Below the pieces are notes generated by a model. That model saw nothing but the letters and a program-made list of their open reading frames with translations. It did not search any database and was not told the origin of the DNA. 43,903 nucleotides of DNA, taken from Rhodococcus ruber NBRC 15591 (GTDB lineage Bacteria; Actinomycetota; Actinomycetes; Mycobacteriales; Mycobacteriaceae). Position numbers and translations under genes: made by a program. Positions 30,287-38,169 of this stretch are shown here, in pieces (position 1 is the stretch's first letter; every line of letters begins with the position of its first letter). The stretch is from NCBI RefSeq assembly GCF_001894945.1, contig NZ_BCXE01000039.1, positions 1-43,903 of the forward strand, read 5' to 3'.

Positions 30287-33200
30287 CTACTCGTACACGC
30301 GCAGCGTGCCCGGGTTCCACAGCCCGGAGCGGGTGACCGTCTCGGTCTGCGGCTCGGCCGGCACCGCGTCCGGGTAGAACCGCACGTACCGCTCGAGCGA
30401 GCCCCAGTCGCGGGCCCAGTCGTCCTTCAGGTACGTGGGGATCTGCTCGGGGCGCGCGAGGGCCTCGGTGAAGCCCAGCGGTCCGCCGTTGTCCGCGGAC
30501 TGCCACGTATCGGTGGAGGACACGGCCAGGGGTCGGTCCGGCAGGATGCGGTAGTTCGGCATCTCGGCGATGCCGTAGCGGTGGTCGAACGGACGCTGGC
30601 ACGGGAACTGCAGGCCCACCGCCCAGTCGAGCAGCACCGGCTGCTCCGAGCCGACCACGGTGTCGAGCGTCTCGAGTTTCGGCACGCGCGGCGGTGTGAA
30701 CGCCAGCCACTGGTCGCCCGTGAGGTTGGGGTCGTTGGCGACGATGCGGACGGCGTCGGTGTCGGCGGGCAGCTCCGACAGCGGGATGCGCAGGTTCCGC
30801 CACGACGGCGCGGGCCCGATGTCGCGCGGCAGGTAGGTGCCCTGCGGTTCGACGGTGCCGTCGGGCAGGCGCCTGCCGTACTCGACAAGCAGCGACTGGC
30901 CGTAGGTGGTGGCGCCGGTGTCGTCGACGGACCAGATGCGACCGGCCGCCGAGATGACGACGAGCGGCGCGTCGTCGGTGCGCTCGGGTAACCCGTACCA
31001 GCTCGACGTGAGCAACGCCGGTTCCTGCACGCCCTCCTGGTAGCTGCCGAGCACGGGGGTCACGGCCGGGTCGAGGCCGAACGGCAGCTTGGCGTCCGAG
31101 CCGTTGACGGTGCGCGCCCCGGTGCCGCCGGTGGTGCCGCCGCCGGCACCGGTCTCGAACGTCGGCCCGACGCTCTGGTTGTCGGTGTTGCCCTGGCCGG
31201 GCTTGACCTCGACGTAGTCGGCCGTCAGGTCCGACGGGATGCCGTTGGGACCGAAGCCCACGGGGGCGGCGCCGGCGAGGGCGTCACCGTCACGGGGCGG
31301 GTTGTCCGGGTCGACGATGGGTGCGAGCCGACCGGAGTTCGGGTCGGATTCGACGAGGACGTCGTCGGCCAGCCCGCAGGTCTGGCCTGCGAGTGCGCCG
31401 ACGTTGGACCGGGCGAGCGAATACGCCGGATACTGCGACACCGCGCCCTTGAGCAGCGACAGCACCTCGAAGAGCACCATTGCTCCGGCGACGACGGTCA
31501 GGGGCGCCGCGGCGAACTTGCGGATCCGGCGGCCCTTGCGGGTCGTGGGTCTGGGTTGCGGCGGCGCGTAGCCCTCACGCAGGTACTGCCACGCGACGAG
31601 CCCGAGGGCGAGCCCGAAGAGGATCAGGAACAGCGAGCTGGACTGGTTGCCGTTGAAGGAGACGGTCTTGTCGAACCACGGGATGCCGTAGCTCGACACG
31701 TACCACCAGCCGTTGATACCTGCGAACGACACTGCGAGCACGAACAGCAGTCCGGCGAGGAAGATCGTGCGGTTGCGCCGCGACCGCAGCGCGCTCGCGG
31801 AGACGATGACCGCGGTGAGGGCGGCGAGGGACCCCGCGATGCCCGCGTACGCCCCGAAGTGGTGGGTCCACTTCGTGGGGTTGAACATCATGAAGAAGAT
31901 CGTGCCGAAGACGATGCCGATCAGCCGCCACGACGGGCCCGTCGCGACGCCGGGGATCCGGCGCCGGCGCAGCAGCACCAGCAGCGACGTGAACAGGCAC
32001 AGCAGCATGACGAGGAACGCGAACCGGCGGGCGAGCGAGCCGTCGACGGTCTGCACGAACAGGTAGTAGTAGCGGAGGAAGTCGTTCCACCACTCCTCGT
32101 TCGGGCCGATGATCGTGCGCACGCGGGTGGCCTCGAGCACGGCGGCGAGGGTCTGGTCGGAGAACACGACGACGAGCACGAGGGTGCCGGCGGCGGCGAT
32201 CGGGGCGAGCAGCGGCAGCGTCCCGACCTCGCGGTGGCGGCGCACCACGATGCGGGTCATGGGCCGGATGCCGGCGAGCAGGGCGGCGACGCACATCAGG
32301 CCGGTGGGGGCGGCGGCGAGGGTGAACGCGCCGATCACCACCGCCGTCGCGGCCGGCAGCAGCCGGCCCGTGGCGATCGCCCGTTCGATCGAGCACCAGG
32401 TCAGCAGGGCGCCGAGCGCGACGATCGGCTCGGGGCGCAGGCCGTTGTTGTAGGGCAGCCAGAAGGCGAGGAACACCAGGCCGCCGGTCCACAGCGCGAC
32501 GGTGTTGTGCCGGACGGCGCGGCCGAGGCGGGGCACCACCTCGCGGCTGATCACCATCCAGCAGGTGATGCCGGCGAGCAGGGCGGGCAGCCGCATCCAG
32601 ACGCTGGCGGTGGAGACCTCGGCGAACGCGGCGAGCATGTCGTAGTACCAGCCGAAGGGGGCCTCGGGGACGCCGAACCAGCGGAAGTAGTTGGCCATGT
32701 AGCCCGAGTGCTCGGAGACCCTGGCCATGGTCAGCAGGTAGCCGTCGTCGGAGGTGTTCGCCCCGAAGAAGTGCCACCCGAGGAGGGTGCCGACGACGAC
32801 CGCGTCGACGCCGGTGAACTTCCACCAGTGCGACGGCAGGAAGCGGCGATGCCCCCGGCCGTCGGTGCCGTCGAGTTTGGCGAGCGCACCGATCGCCAGC
32901 GCGGTCGACAGGGCCGCCAGGATCATCGCGAGGAGCTTGACCACCGTCGGCGACGACGAGAACCGGGAGTCGACGTCGACGGTCACCGACATGCCGGGCA
33001 CCGTGGTGTCCAGGTCGCTGAACACGCCGACGACGAGGGGGCGCAGGTCGCCGGTCAGCTCACCGGCGCGCGGGTTGCCGTTCTCGTCGCTCAGGCCGAC
33101 GAACTCCGCGGTCGTGCGGTCGACGTCGGAGAAGATGCTGATCTCGGTGCACGCGGCGGATTCGACGTCGCTGCGCGGGGCGGTGGCCACGACGACGTTG

Positions 33201-33598
33201 CGGTCGAGAACGTCCACGTTCGCGGCGCCCACCCGCACGAACATCGCGTTGAGTGCGGCGCCCTCACCGCTCGGTGGTGCGGTCGCGAGGAGCATGCCAC
33301 CGCCGGGCGGCATGCTCGCGACGGCGGTGCACGGCACGGTCGCGCTCAGCTGCAGCGGCACCTGCGACATGAGCGGCACCTCGACCGGCCCGGTCGAGCC
33401 GTTCTGCGGCCAGGTGACGGTGGCTTCGGTGACCTTGACGGGCAGGAACGGGGTCGCGACGGCGAGGAGCACACCGAGCAGGCCCGCCACCGTGGCGACG
33501 AGCCGGGCGGTGCGGTACTGCGCCCGCAGATCCCGGGCAACCGGCGGCCGGGGCACGGCTGCGGAGGGGGCGGGAACTGTGGTCACGTCGTCGGGCAC
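30287..33598 (-). CDS. emb: Emb arabinosyltransferase (second gene of the emb pair)
   Basis: A 1103-residue GT-C arabinofuranosyltransferase using decaprenylphosphoryl arabinose to extend the arabinan. An N-terminal membrane helix and periplasmic jelly-roll precede a block of about 13-15 helices. The catalytic motif is TSDDGYLLTMARV (D284-D285 from this start). A large C-terminal carbohydrate-binding region runs from about residue 690, with WWYVSSYGIPW near its beginning. I choose the GTG at 33596-33598 because TACCAT lies 8 nt upstream and the protein then begins MPDDV, parallel to MPVDV of the neighbouring emb. The frame opens at a GTG at 33667 overlapping the upstream gene. By position nearest accD4 it matches embB, though its motif resembles EmbC too. 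Confidence 0.93.
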   Translation of the reverse strand: MPDDVTTVPAPSAAVPRPPVARDLRAQYRTARLVATVAGLLGVLLAVATPFLPVKVTEATVTWPQNGSTGPVEVPLMSQVPLQLSATVPCTAVASMPPGGGMLLATAPPSGEGAALNAMFVRVGAANVDVLDRNVVVATAPRSDVESAACTEISIFSDVDRTTAEFVGLSDENGNPRAGELTGDLRPLVVGVFSDLDTTVPGMSVTVDVDSRFSSSPTVVKLLAMILAALSTALAIGALAKLDGTDGRGHRRFLPSHWWKFTGVDAVVVGTLLGWHFFGANTSDDGYLLTMARVSEHSGYMANYFRWFGVPEAPFGWYYDMLAAFAEVSTASVWMRLPALLAGITCWMVISREVVPRLGRAVRHNTVALWTGGLVFLAFWLPYNNGLRPEPIVALGALLTWCSIERAIATGRLLPAATAVVIGAFTLAAAPTGLMCVAALLAGIRPMTRIVVRRHREVGTLPLLAPIAAAGTLVLVVVFSDQTLAAVLEATRVRTIIGPNEEWWNDFLRYYYLFVQTVDGSLARRFAFLVMLLCLFTSLLVLLRRRRIPGVATGPSWRLIGIVFGTIFFMMFNPTKWTHHFGAYAGIAGSLAALTAVIVSASALRSRRNRTIFLAGLLFVLAVSFAGINGWWYVSSYGIPWFDKTVSFNGNQSSSLFLILFGLALGLVAWQYLREGYAPPQPRPTTRKGRRIRKFAAAPLTVVAGAMVLFEVLSLLKGAVSQYPAYSLARSNVGALAGQTCGLADDVLVESDPNSGRLAPIVDPDNPPRDGDALAGAAPVGFGPNGIPSDLTADYVEVKPGQGNTDNQSVGPTFETGAGGGTTGGTGARTVNGSDAKLPFGLDPAVTPVLGSYQEGVQEPALLTSSWYGLPERTDDAPLVVISAAGRIWSVDDTGATTYGQSLLVEYGRRLPDGTVEPQGTYLPRDIGPAPSWRNLRIPLSELPADTDAVRIVANDPNLTGDQWLAFTPPRVPKLETLDTVVGSEQPVLLDWAVGLQFPCQRPFDHRYGIAEMPNYRILPDRPLAVSSTDTWQSADNGGPLGFTEALARPEQIPTYLKDDWARDWGSLERYVRFYPDAVPAEPQTETVTRSGLWNPGTLRVYE

Positions 33599-33612
33599 GA
33601 TTGTCGATGGTA
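33596..33612 (-). promoter_or_regulatory. Leaderless promoter of the second emb gene
   Basis: On the minus strand TACCAT (complement of 33607-33612) is followed by 8 nt and a GTG (33596-33598). No Shine-Dalgarno sequence is present. The geometry is identical to that of the first emb gene and of glf. Confidence 0.55.
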
Positions 33613-33659
33613 TCGGGCGCAGATGAGCGGACGCACCGTCCCTACCGACGCGTAGGACC

Positions 33660-36600
33660 TCATTCACGCATTACGGGCACACCGTCGCGGATCGGGCCGG
33701 GTGTCCACCAGCCCCAGCGGACGACGTCCTCGGTGGTGATCTCGGCAGTCCTCGCGCTCGGATCGATGGGTGAGTATCGCTCCAGCGAGCCCCAGTCGCG
33801 GTCCCAGTCGTGGTTCAGATAGGTGGGAACGGTCTCGGCGGTGAGCAGCAGCGGTATCCAGCCGAGCGGGCCGCCCCCGATGTCGTCCTGCCAGCCGTTG
33901 GTGGAGTCGGCCCCGACCCGGTCGGGCAGGATCCGGAACTCGGGGACCTCGGCGACACCGTAGCGATGGTCGAACGGACGCTGGCAGGGGAACGCCAACC
34001 CCACCGACCAGTCGAGCAGGACCGGTGCCGTGGAGCCGACGACGGTGTTCAGGGTCTCGAGGCGCGGCATCCGCGGCGGCGTGACCGCCACCCACTGGTC
34101 GGGGGCCAGGTTGCCGTCGGTCACCACCAGGCGGACGGTGTCGGCGTCGGCGGGGATCCGGTCGCCCGGCACCCGCAGGTTGCGCCACGACGGAGACGGT
34201 CCGATGTCGATGGGCGCGACGCGGGTCAGCGGCTCGACGCTCGAACCGTCGCCGGTCCGGCCGAACTCGAGCAGCACGTCCGCACCGGGGATGAGGACGC
34301 CGTCGGGGTCGACGTAGTGCACGCGGCCGGCGACGGTGACCACCAGCAGCGGCGTGGCGTCGGTGCGGTCGGGCAGCGCATACCAGCCGGACTCGAGCAC
34401 GGCTTCCTGCTGCGCGCCGGCGCGGTAGCTGCCGAGCACGGGGGTGCGGGCGGGGTCCAGGCCGAACGGCAGCGCGACGGTGCTGTCGTTGATGCCGGCG
34501 GCACCGCGGCCGCCGCCGGTGCCGGCGCCCGTGGAGGTGGTGGTGCCGCCCTCCTCGGTGTCGACCGTGTTGGCGCCGCCCGTGGTGGAGATCTCCTCGT
34601 CGGCGGTGAGGTCGAGGGCGACGCCGTTCGGGGTGAAGCCGTCGGCGGTGCCGGCGCCGAGGGCCCCGGCGACGTCGCCGTCGACGGGGGCCAGCGCGGT
34701 GGCGTTCGGGTCGGTCTCGACGAGGACGTCGTCGGCGAGGCCGCAGCTGCCGCCGGTCAGGGCGGCGGCGTTGGACCGGGCGATCGAGTACGCCGGGTAC
34801 TGCGCGACCGCGCCCTTGACGAGCGAGAGCACCTCGAACAGGACGACGCCCGCGGCGACGACGGTCAGCGGCGCCGAGGCGATCGCCTTCACGCGGCCGT
34901 TGCGGTCGGGTCTCGGGGTGGCGAACGGTTCGCGCAGGTGGAACCAGGCGGCGACGCCCAGCGCGACGAGGGCCAGCGCCAGCAGGCCGGTGGAGAAGGC
35001 GCGTCCGGAGATCGACGGCGGCTTGTCCCACCAGGGAATCCCGTAGCTCGAGACGTACCACCAGCCGTTGGAGCCGGTGAATGCCAGCGCCAGCACGAAC
35101 AGCACCCCGGCGGTGAAGAGCGCGCGGTTGCGGGCCGAGCGGATGCCGACGGCGCCGACCCCGACCGCGGCGAGTGCGGCGACGGATCCGGCCAGTCCGG
35201 CGTACACGCCGAAGTGGTGGGTCCACTTGGTCGGGGTGAGCATCATCAGCAGCAGGGACGCGAAGACGATGCCGAGGATGCGGCGCGACGGCCCGAGGGC
35301 CGTGCCGGGGATGCGGCCCTTGCGCAGGATCAGCATCACGCACACGACCAGGCACAGCAGCATGACGAACACGCCGAACCGGCGGCTGAGGGAGCCGTCG
35401 GGGGAGACGGTCAGCAGGGCGTCCCAGCGCAGCCGTTCGTCGAACCACGGCACGTTGGGTCCGACCGCCGAGCGCACCCGGGTCGCCTCGAGCACCGACG
35501 CGAGGGTCTGGTCGGCGAAGACGACGACGAGGACGACGGTGCCCGCGGCGAGGATGGCGGCGAGGGGCGGGACCACCCCGACGAGCCGGCGGCGGCCGAC
35601 CAACCGGACGAGGACGGGCCGCGCCCCGGCGACGAGCGCGGCGACCGCGATGAGTCCCGTGGGTCCGGCGGCGAGGGAGAAGGCGGCGAGCAGCACGGCG
35701 ATCGCGGCGGGCAGCATCCGGCCGGTGGCGACGGCGCGTTCGATCGAGCACCAGGTGAGCAGGGCGCCGAGCGCGATGACGGGCTCGGGGCGCAGGCCGT
35801 TGTCGTACGGCAGCCAGAAGGCGAGGAACACCAGCCCCGCGGTCCACAGCGCGATGCGGTTGCGGCGGACGGCGACACCGAGCCGGGGAATGACCTCGCG
35901 GCTGATGACCATCCAGCAGGCGATCGCGGCGAGCAGGGCGGGCAGCCGCATCCACACGCTGGCGGTGGAGACCTTCGCGAGCAGGACGAGCACGTCGTAG
36001 TACCAGCCGAACGGGGCCTCGGGGACACCGAACCACCGGTAGTAGTTGGCCATGTAGCCGGCCTCGTCGGAGGCGCGGGCCATGGTGAGGATGTAGCCGT
36101 CGTCGGAGGTATTGGCGCCGATGACGTGCCACAGCAGCAGTGTGCCCACGACGACCGCGTCCACCGCGGTGAACCGCCACCAGTGGGCGGGCAGGATCCG
36201 GCGGGCGCGGCGGTTGTCGACGCCGTCGAGGCGGTGCAGCGCCACGAGTGACAGCAGGGTCGCGAGGATGCACACGAGCATCGCGACGAACTTGACCAGC
36301 GTCGGGGTGGAGGTGAACCGCGAGTCGAGGGCGGCACGGACGGACAGCCGCTCGGCGTCCGGGCCGGAGGTGAGGGCCTGCGCCGATCCCTGCAGGTCGG
36401 AGTAGACGCCGACCATCTGCGGCCGATGATCGCCGTCGAGCGTGGCGATGTGGTGCCCGTCGTCGTGTTGCCCGAGGCCGACGATCTCGGCGGCGGTGCG
36501 GTCGGCGTTGGTGGCGACGGTGACGGCTGTGCAGCGGTGCTCGTCGTCGATCGGTGCCGACACGACCACCGAGTTGCGCAGCACCACCTCCATGGCGGCG

Positions 36601-36968
36601 GGCCCACCGTCGGTGCCGGGGACCGTGCGGATCACGAGGGCGTTCTCGGTGGCGTCGGGGGCGTCCGGCGGCACGGTCGAGATCAGGGTGCCACCCTCGT
36701 CGCCGAGCAGCGGGAAGGCCGAGCAAGGCACGCTCGCGCGCAGTTCGAGGGGGGCGTAGGAGACGAGGGGCGCCTCGATGTTGGTCAGGTCGCTGCCCTG
36801 CGGCCAGCTGACGGTGGCGGCCTCCTGCCGGACCGGCAGGAACGGCACGGCCAGGGCGAGCAGCATGCCGAGCAGTCCGCTGACCGTCGCGACGATCCTG
36901 GCCGTGCGCACGCGCGCCTTCGTATCGGCGTAAGCGGGCGTTTCGGGCGAAAGGACATCGACGGGCAC
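33660..36968 (-). CDS. emb: Emb arabinosyltransferase (first gene of the emb pair, EmbC-like motif)
   Basis: A 1102-residue paralogue of the downstream emb, with the same layout: N-terminal helix, periplasmic domain, many-helix GT-C core and C-terminal carbohydrate-binding region. The catalytic motif is TSDDGYILTMARASDEAGYM (D289-D290), closest to my recollection of mycobacterial EmbC. The residue matching EmbB Met306, the main ethambutol-resistance site, is Met296 here. A Gly/Thr-rich low-complexity stretch occurs around residues 790-830. The GTG start at 36966-36968 is fixed by the leaderless promoter. It is the first gene of the pair; embC, embA or a merged ancestral role cannot be separated by eye. 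Confidence 0.92.
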   Translation of the reverse strand: MPVDVLSPETPAYADTKARVRTARIVATVSGLLGMLLALAVPFLPVRQEAATVSWPQGSDLTNIEAPLVSYAPLELRASVPCSAFPLLGDEGGTLISTVPPDAPDATENALVIRTVPGTDGGPAAMEVVLRNSVVVSAPIDDEHRCTAVTVATNADRTAAEIVGLGQHDDGHHIATLDGDHRPQMVGVYSDLQGSAQALTSGPDAERLSVRAALDSRFTSTPTLVKFVAMLVCILATLLSLVALHRLDGVDNRRARRILPAHWWRFTAVDAVVVGTLLLWHVIGANTSDDGYILTMARASDEAGYMANYYRWFGVPEAPFGWYYDVLVLLAKVSTASVWMRLPALLAAIACWMVISREVIPRLGVAVRRNRIALWTAGLVFLAFWLPYDNGLRPEPVIALGALLTWCSIERAVATGRMLPAAIAVLLAAFSLAAGPTGLIAVAALVAGARPVLVRLVGRRRLVGVVPPLAAILAAGTVVLVVVFADQTLASVLEATRVRSAVGPNVPWFDERLRWDALLTVSPDGSLSRRFGVFVMLLCLVVCVMLILRKGRIPGTALGPSRRILGIVFASLLLMMLTPTKWTHHFGVYAGLAGSVAALAAVGVGAVGIRSARNRALFTAGVLFVLALAFTGSNGWWYVSSYGIPWWDKPPSISGRAFSTGLLALALVALGVAAWFHLREPFATPRPDRNGRVKAIASAPLTVVAAGVVLFEVLSLVKGAVAQYPAYSIARSNAAALTGGSCGLADDVLVETDPNATALAPVDGDVAGALGAGTADGFTPNGVALDLTADEEISTTGGANTVDTEEGGTTTSTGAGTGGGRGAAGINDSTVALPFGLDPARTPVLGSYRAGAQQEAVLESGWYALPDRTDATPLLVVTVAGRVHYVDPDGVLIPGADVLLEFGRTGDGSSVEPLTRVAPIDIGPSPSWRNLRVPGDRIPADADTVRLVVTDGNLAPDQWVAVTPPRMPRLETLNTVVGSTAPVLLDWSVGLAFPCQRPFDHRYGVAEVPEFRILPDRVGADSTNGWQDDIGGGPLGWIPLLLTAETVPTYLNHDWDRDWGSLERYSPIDPSARTAEITTEDVVRWGWWTPGPIRDGVPVMRE

Positions 36969-36982
36969 AAGGATCGATGCTA
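36966..36982 (-). promoter_or_regulatory. Leaderless promoter of the first emb gene
   Basis: On the minus strand TAGCAT (complement of 36977-36982) is followed by 8 nt and then the GTG start. There is no ribosome binding site. Confidence 0.55.
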
Positions 36983-37019
36983 GGCGAGGGACGGGGGAGG
37001 CGGGGGTGGCCTCCTCCGG

Positions 37020-37289
37020 TCAGGAGGCGGCCTCGTGCTCGGCGGGATCGTCCGTCGGGTCGCCGGCCAGGTCGTCGAGGGAGAGTCCGAGGACCCGGGC
37101 GAGCGCGGTGACGGTGAAGAAGGCGGGCGTGGCGATGCGTCCGGTCTCGATCTTCCGGAGGGTCTCGACGGAGATGCCGGCCTCGGCGGCGACCGTCGCC
37201 ATCCCGGCGGCGCCGCGTGCCGCGCGGAGGCGTTCGCCCAGGCGTCGTCCTCGCTCGAGTTGGGCCGGAGTAAGTGGTTCGCGCACCAT
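37020..37289 (-). CDS. XRE-family helix-turn-helix regulator
   Basis: An 89-residue protein that is essentially one lambda-repressor-type HTH domain: LGERLRAARGAAGMATVAAE, then AGISVETLRKIETGRIATP, ending in an acidic tail. The ATG at 37287-37289 lies 6 nt after a TACTAT -10 (complement of 37296-37301), so its mRNA is probably leaderless. That -10 is inside a 22-bp palindrome, so the protein very likely represses itself. It is divergent from a methionine aminopeptidase gene whose leader holds the same palindrome. An antitoxin role is possible by size, but no toxin is adjacent. Confidence 0.8.
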   Translation of the reverse strand: MVREPLTPAQLERGRRLGERLRAARGAAGMATVAAEAGISVETLRKIETGRIATPAFFTVTALARVLGLSLDDLAGDPTDDPAEHEAAS

Positions 37290-37295
37290 TCCCGT

Positions 37296-37317
37296 ATAGT
37301 AATACCGGTATTTCTAT
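37296..37317. promoter_or_regulatory. Operator palindrome between XRE regulator and map
   Basis: A 22-bp near-perfect palindrome: 11-bp arms ATAGTAATACC and GGTATTTCTAT (one mismatch) around a perfect 12-bp core AATACCGGTATT (37301-37312). It overlaps the regulator's -10 and sits immediately before the map ribosome site (GGAGGT, 37319-37324). It is the likely binding site of the XRE protein for both genes. Confidence 0.75.
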
Positions 37318-37327
37318 TGGAGGTGTG

Positions 37328-38095
37328 ATGGTCGAGTTGAAGACGCCCGGCGAGGTCGAGGCGATGCGCGCCGCCGGTGCCGTGGTCGCGGAGGCGCTGG
37401 CAACCGTGCGGGCCCACGCGGGAATCGGGGTCTGCCTGAAGGACCTCGACGACGTCGCCGCCGAGGTCCTCCGAGCCGCCGGCGCGACCTCCCCGTTCCT
37501 GGGCTACCACCCCGACTGGGCGCCGTCGCCGTTCCCCGGTGTCGTGTGCGCGAGCGTCGGCGACGCCGTCGTCCACGGCATTCCCGGCAGCTACCGGCTC
37601 CGTGACGGTGACCTGGTGAGCATCGACTGCGGGGCGGTGCTCGACGGCTGGTGCGGGGACGCCGCCGTGAGCTTCACCGTCGGGACCGCCGACCCCGAGG
37701 ACCTCGCCCTGATCGCCGCGGCGGAGGACGCCCTCGCGCGCGGCGTCGCCGCGGCCGTGCCGGGAAACCGTCTCGGCGACATCGGCGCGGCGATCGGCGG
37801 ATACGTCCGCTCCCGCGGCTACGGCATGCTCGCCGACCACGGCGGTCACGGCATCGGCCGCCGCATGCACGAGGACCCGCACGTGCCCAACGAGGGCCGG
37901 GTGGGGCGGGGGATGCGGCTGCGGCCGGGACTGGTGCTGGCCGTCGAGCCGATGCTGCACGCCGGCGGCGGCGACGCCTACCGGCACGACCCGGACGGAT
38001 GGACGCTGCGCACCGCCGACGGCAGCCGGGCCGCGCACTGTGAGCACACCGTCGCGATCACCGAGGACGGACCGGTCGTCCTCACCTCCCGCTGA
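37328..38095 (+). CDS. map: Type I methionine aminopeptidase
   Basis: A 255-residue M24 metallopeptidase that removes the initiator methionine. All metal and catalytic positions can be seen: VHGIP (substrate His), SIDCG and CGDAAVSF (the two Asp ligands), GGHGIG (His ligand), AVEPML and HCEHTVAI (the two Glu ligands). Length agrees with the short, E. coli-like type without an SH3-binding extension. The ATG at 37328 follows GGAGGT closely. Control by an XRE repressor is unusual for a housekeeping Map, so this is probably a second, conditional copy. It ends 71 nt before the FAD/Fe-S oxidoreductase, which has its own -10. Confidence 0.9.
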   Translation: MVELKTPGEVEAMRAAGAVVAEALATVRAHAGIGVCLKDLDDVAAEVLRAAGATSPFLGYHPDWAPSPFPGVVCASVGDAVVHGIPGSYRLRDGDLVSIDCGAVLDGWCGDAAVSFTVGTADPEDLALIAAAEDALARGVAAAVPGNRLGDIGAAIGGYVRSRGYGMLADHGGHGIGRRMHEDPHVPNEGRVGRGMRLRPGLVLAVEPMLHAGGGDAYRHDPDGWTLRTADGSRAAHCEHTVAITEDGPVVLTSR

Positions 38096-38154
38096 CGGCG
38101 CATCGACCCCGGCCGTGCCGGTCCGACCTGCGACGAAGCGACCCCTGCAGGCAC

Positions 38155-38169
38155 TAGCATCGGCCTATG
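38155..38169 (+). promoter_or_regulatory. Leaderless promoter of the FAD/Fe-S oxidoreductase gene
   Basis: TAGCAT (38155-38160) is followed by 6 nt and the ATG at 38167. No ribosome site is present. Confidence 0.5.

Noticed and set aside
33599-33667. N-terminal extension of the second emb gene from the overlapping GTG
   Set aside because: The extra 23 residues have no counterpart in the paralogue, and the leaderless GTG at 33598 is better supported.
30287-36251. Long plus-strand frames opposite both emb genes
   Set aside because: Gly/Arg/Glu/His-rich shadows of membrane-protein genes, with no ribosome site or family likeness.
37020-37289. XRE protein as the antitoxin of a toxin-antitoxin pair
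   Set aside because: The adjacent gene is an intact methionine aminopeptidase, and no small toxin-like frame with a ribosome site lies beside it.
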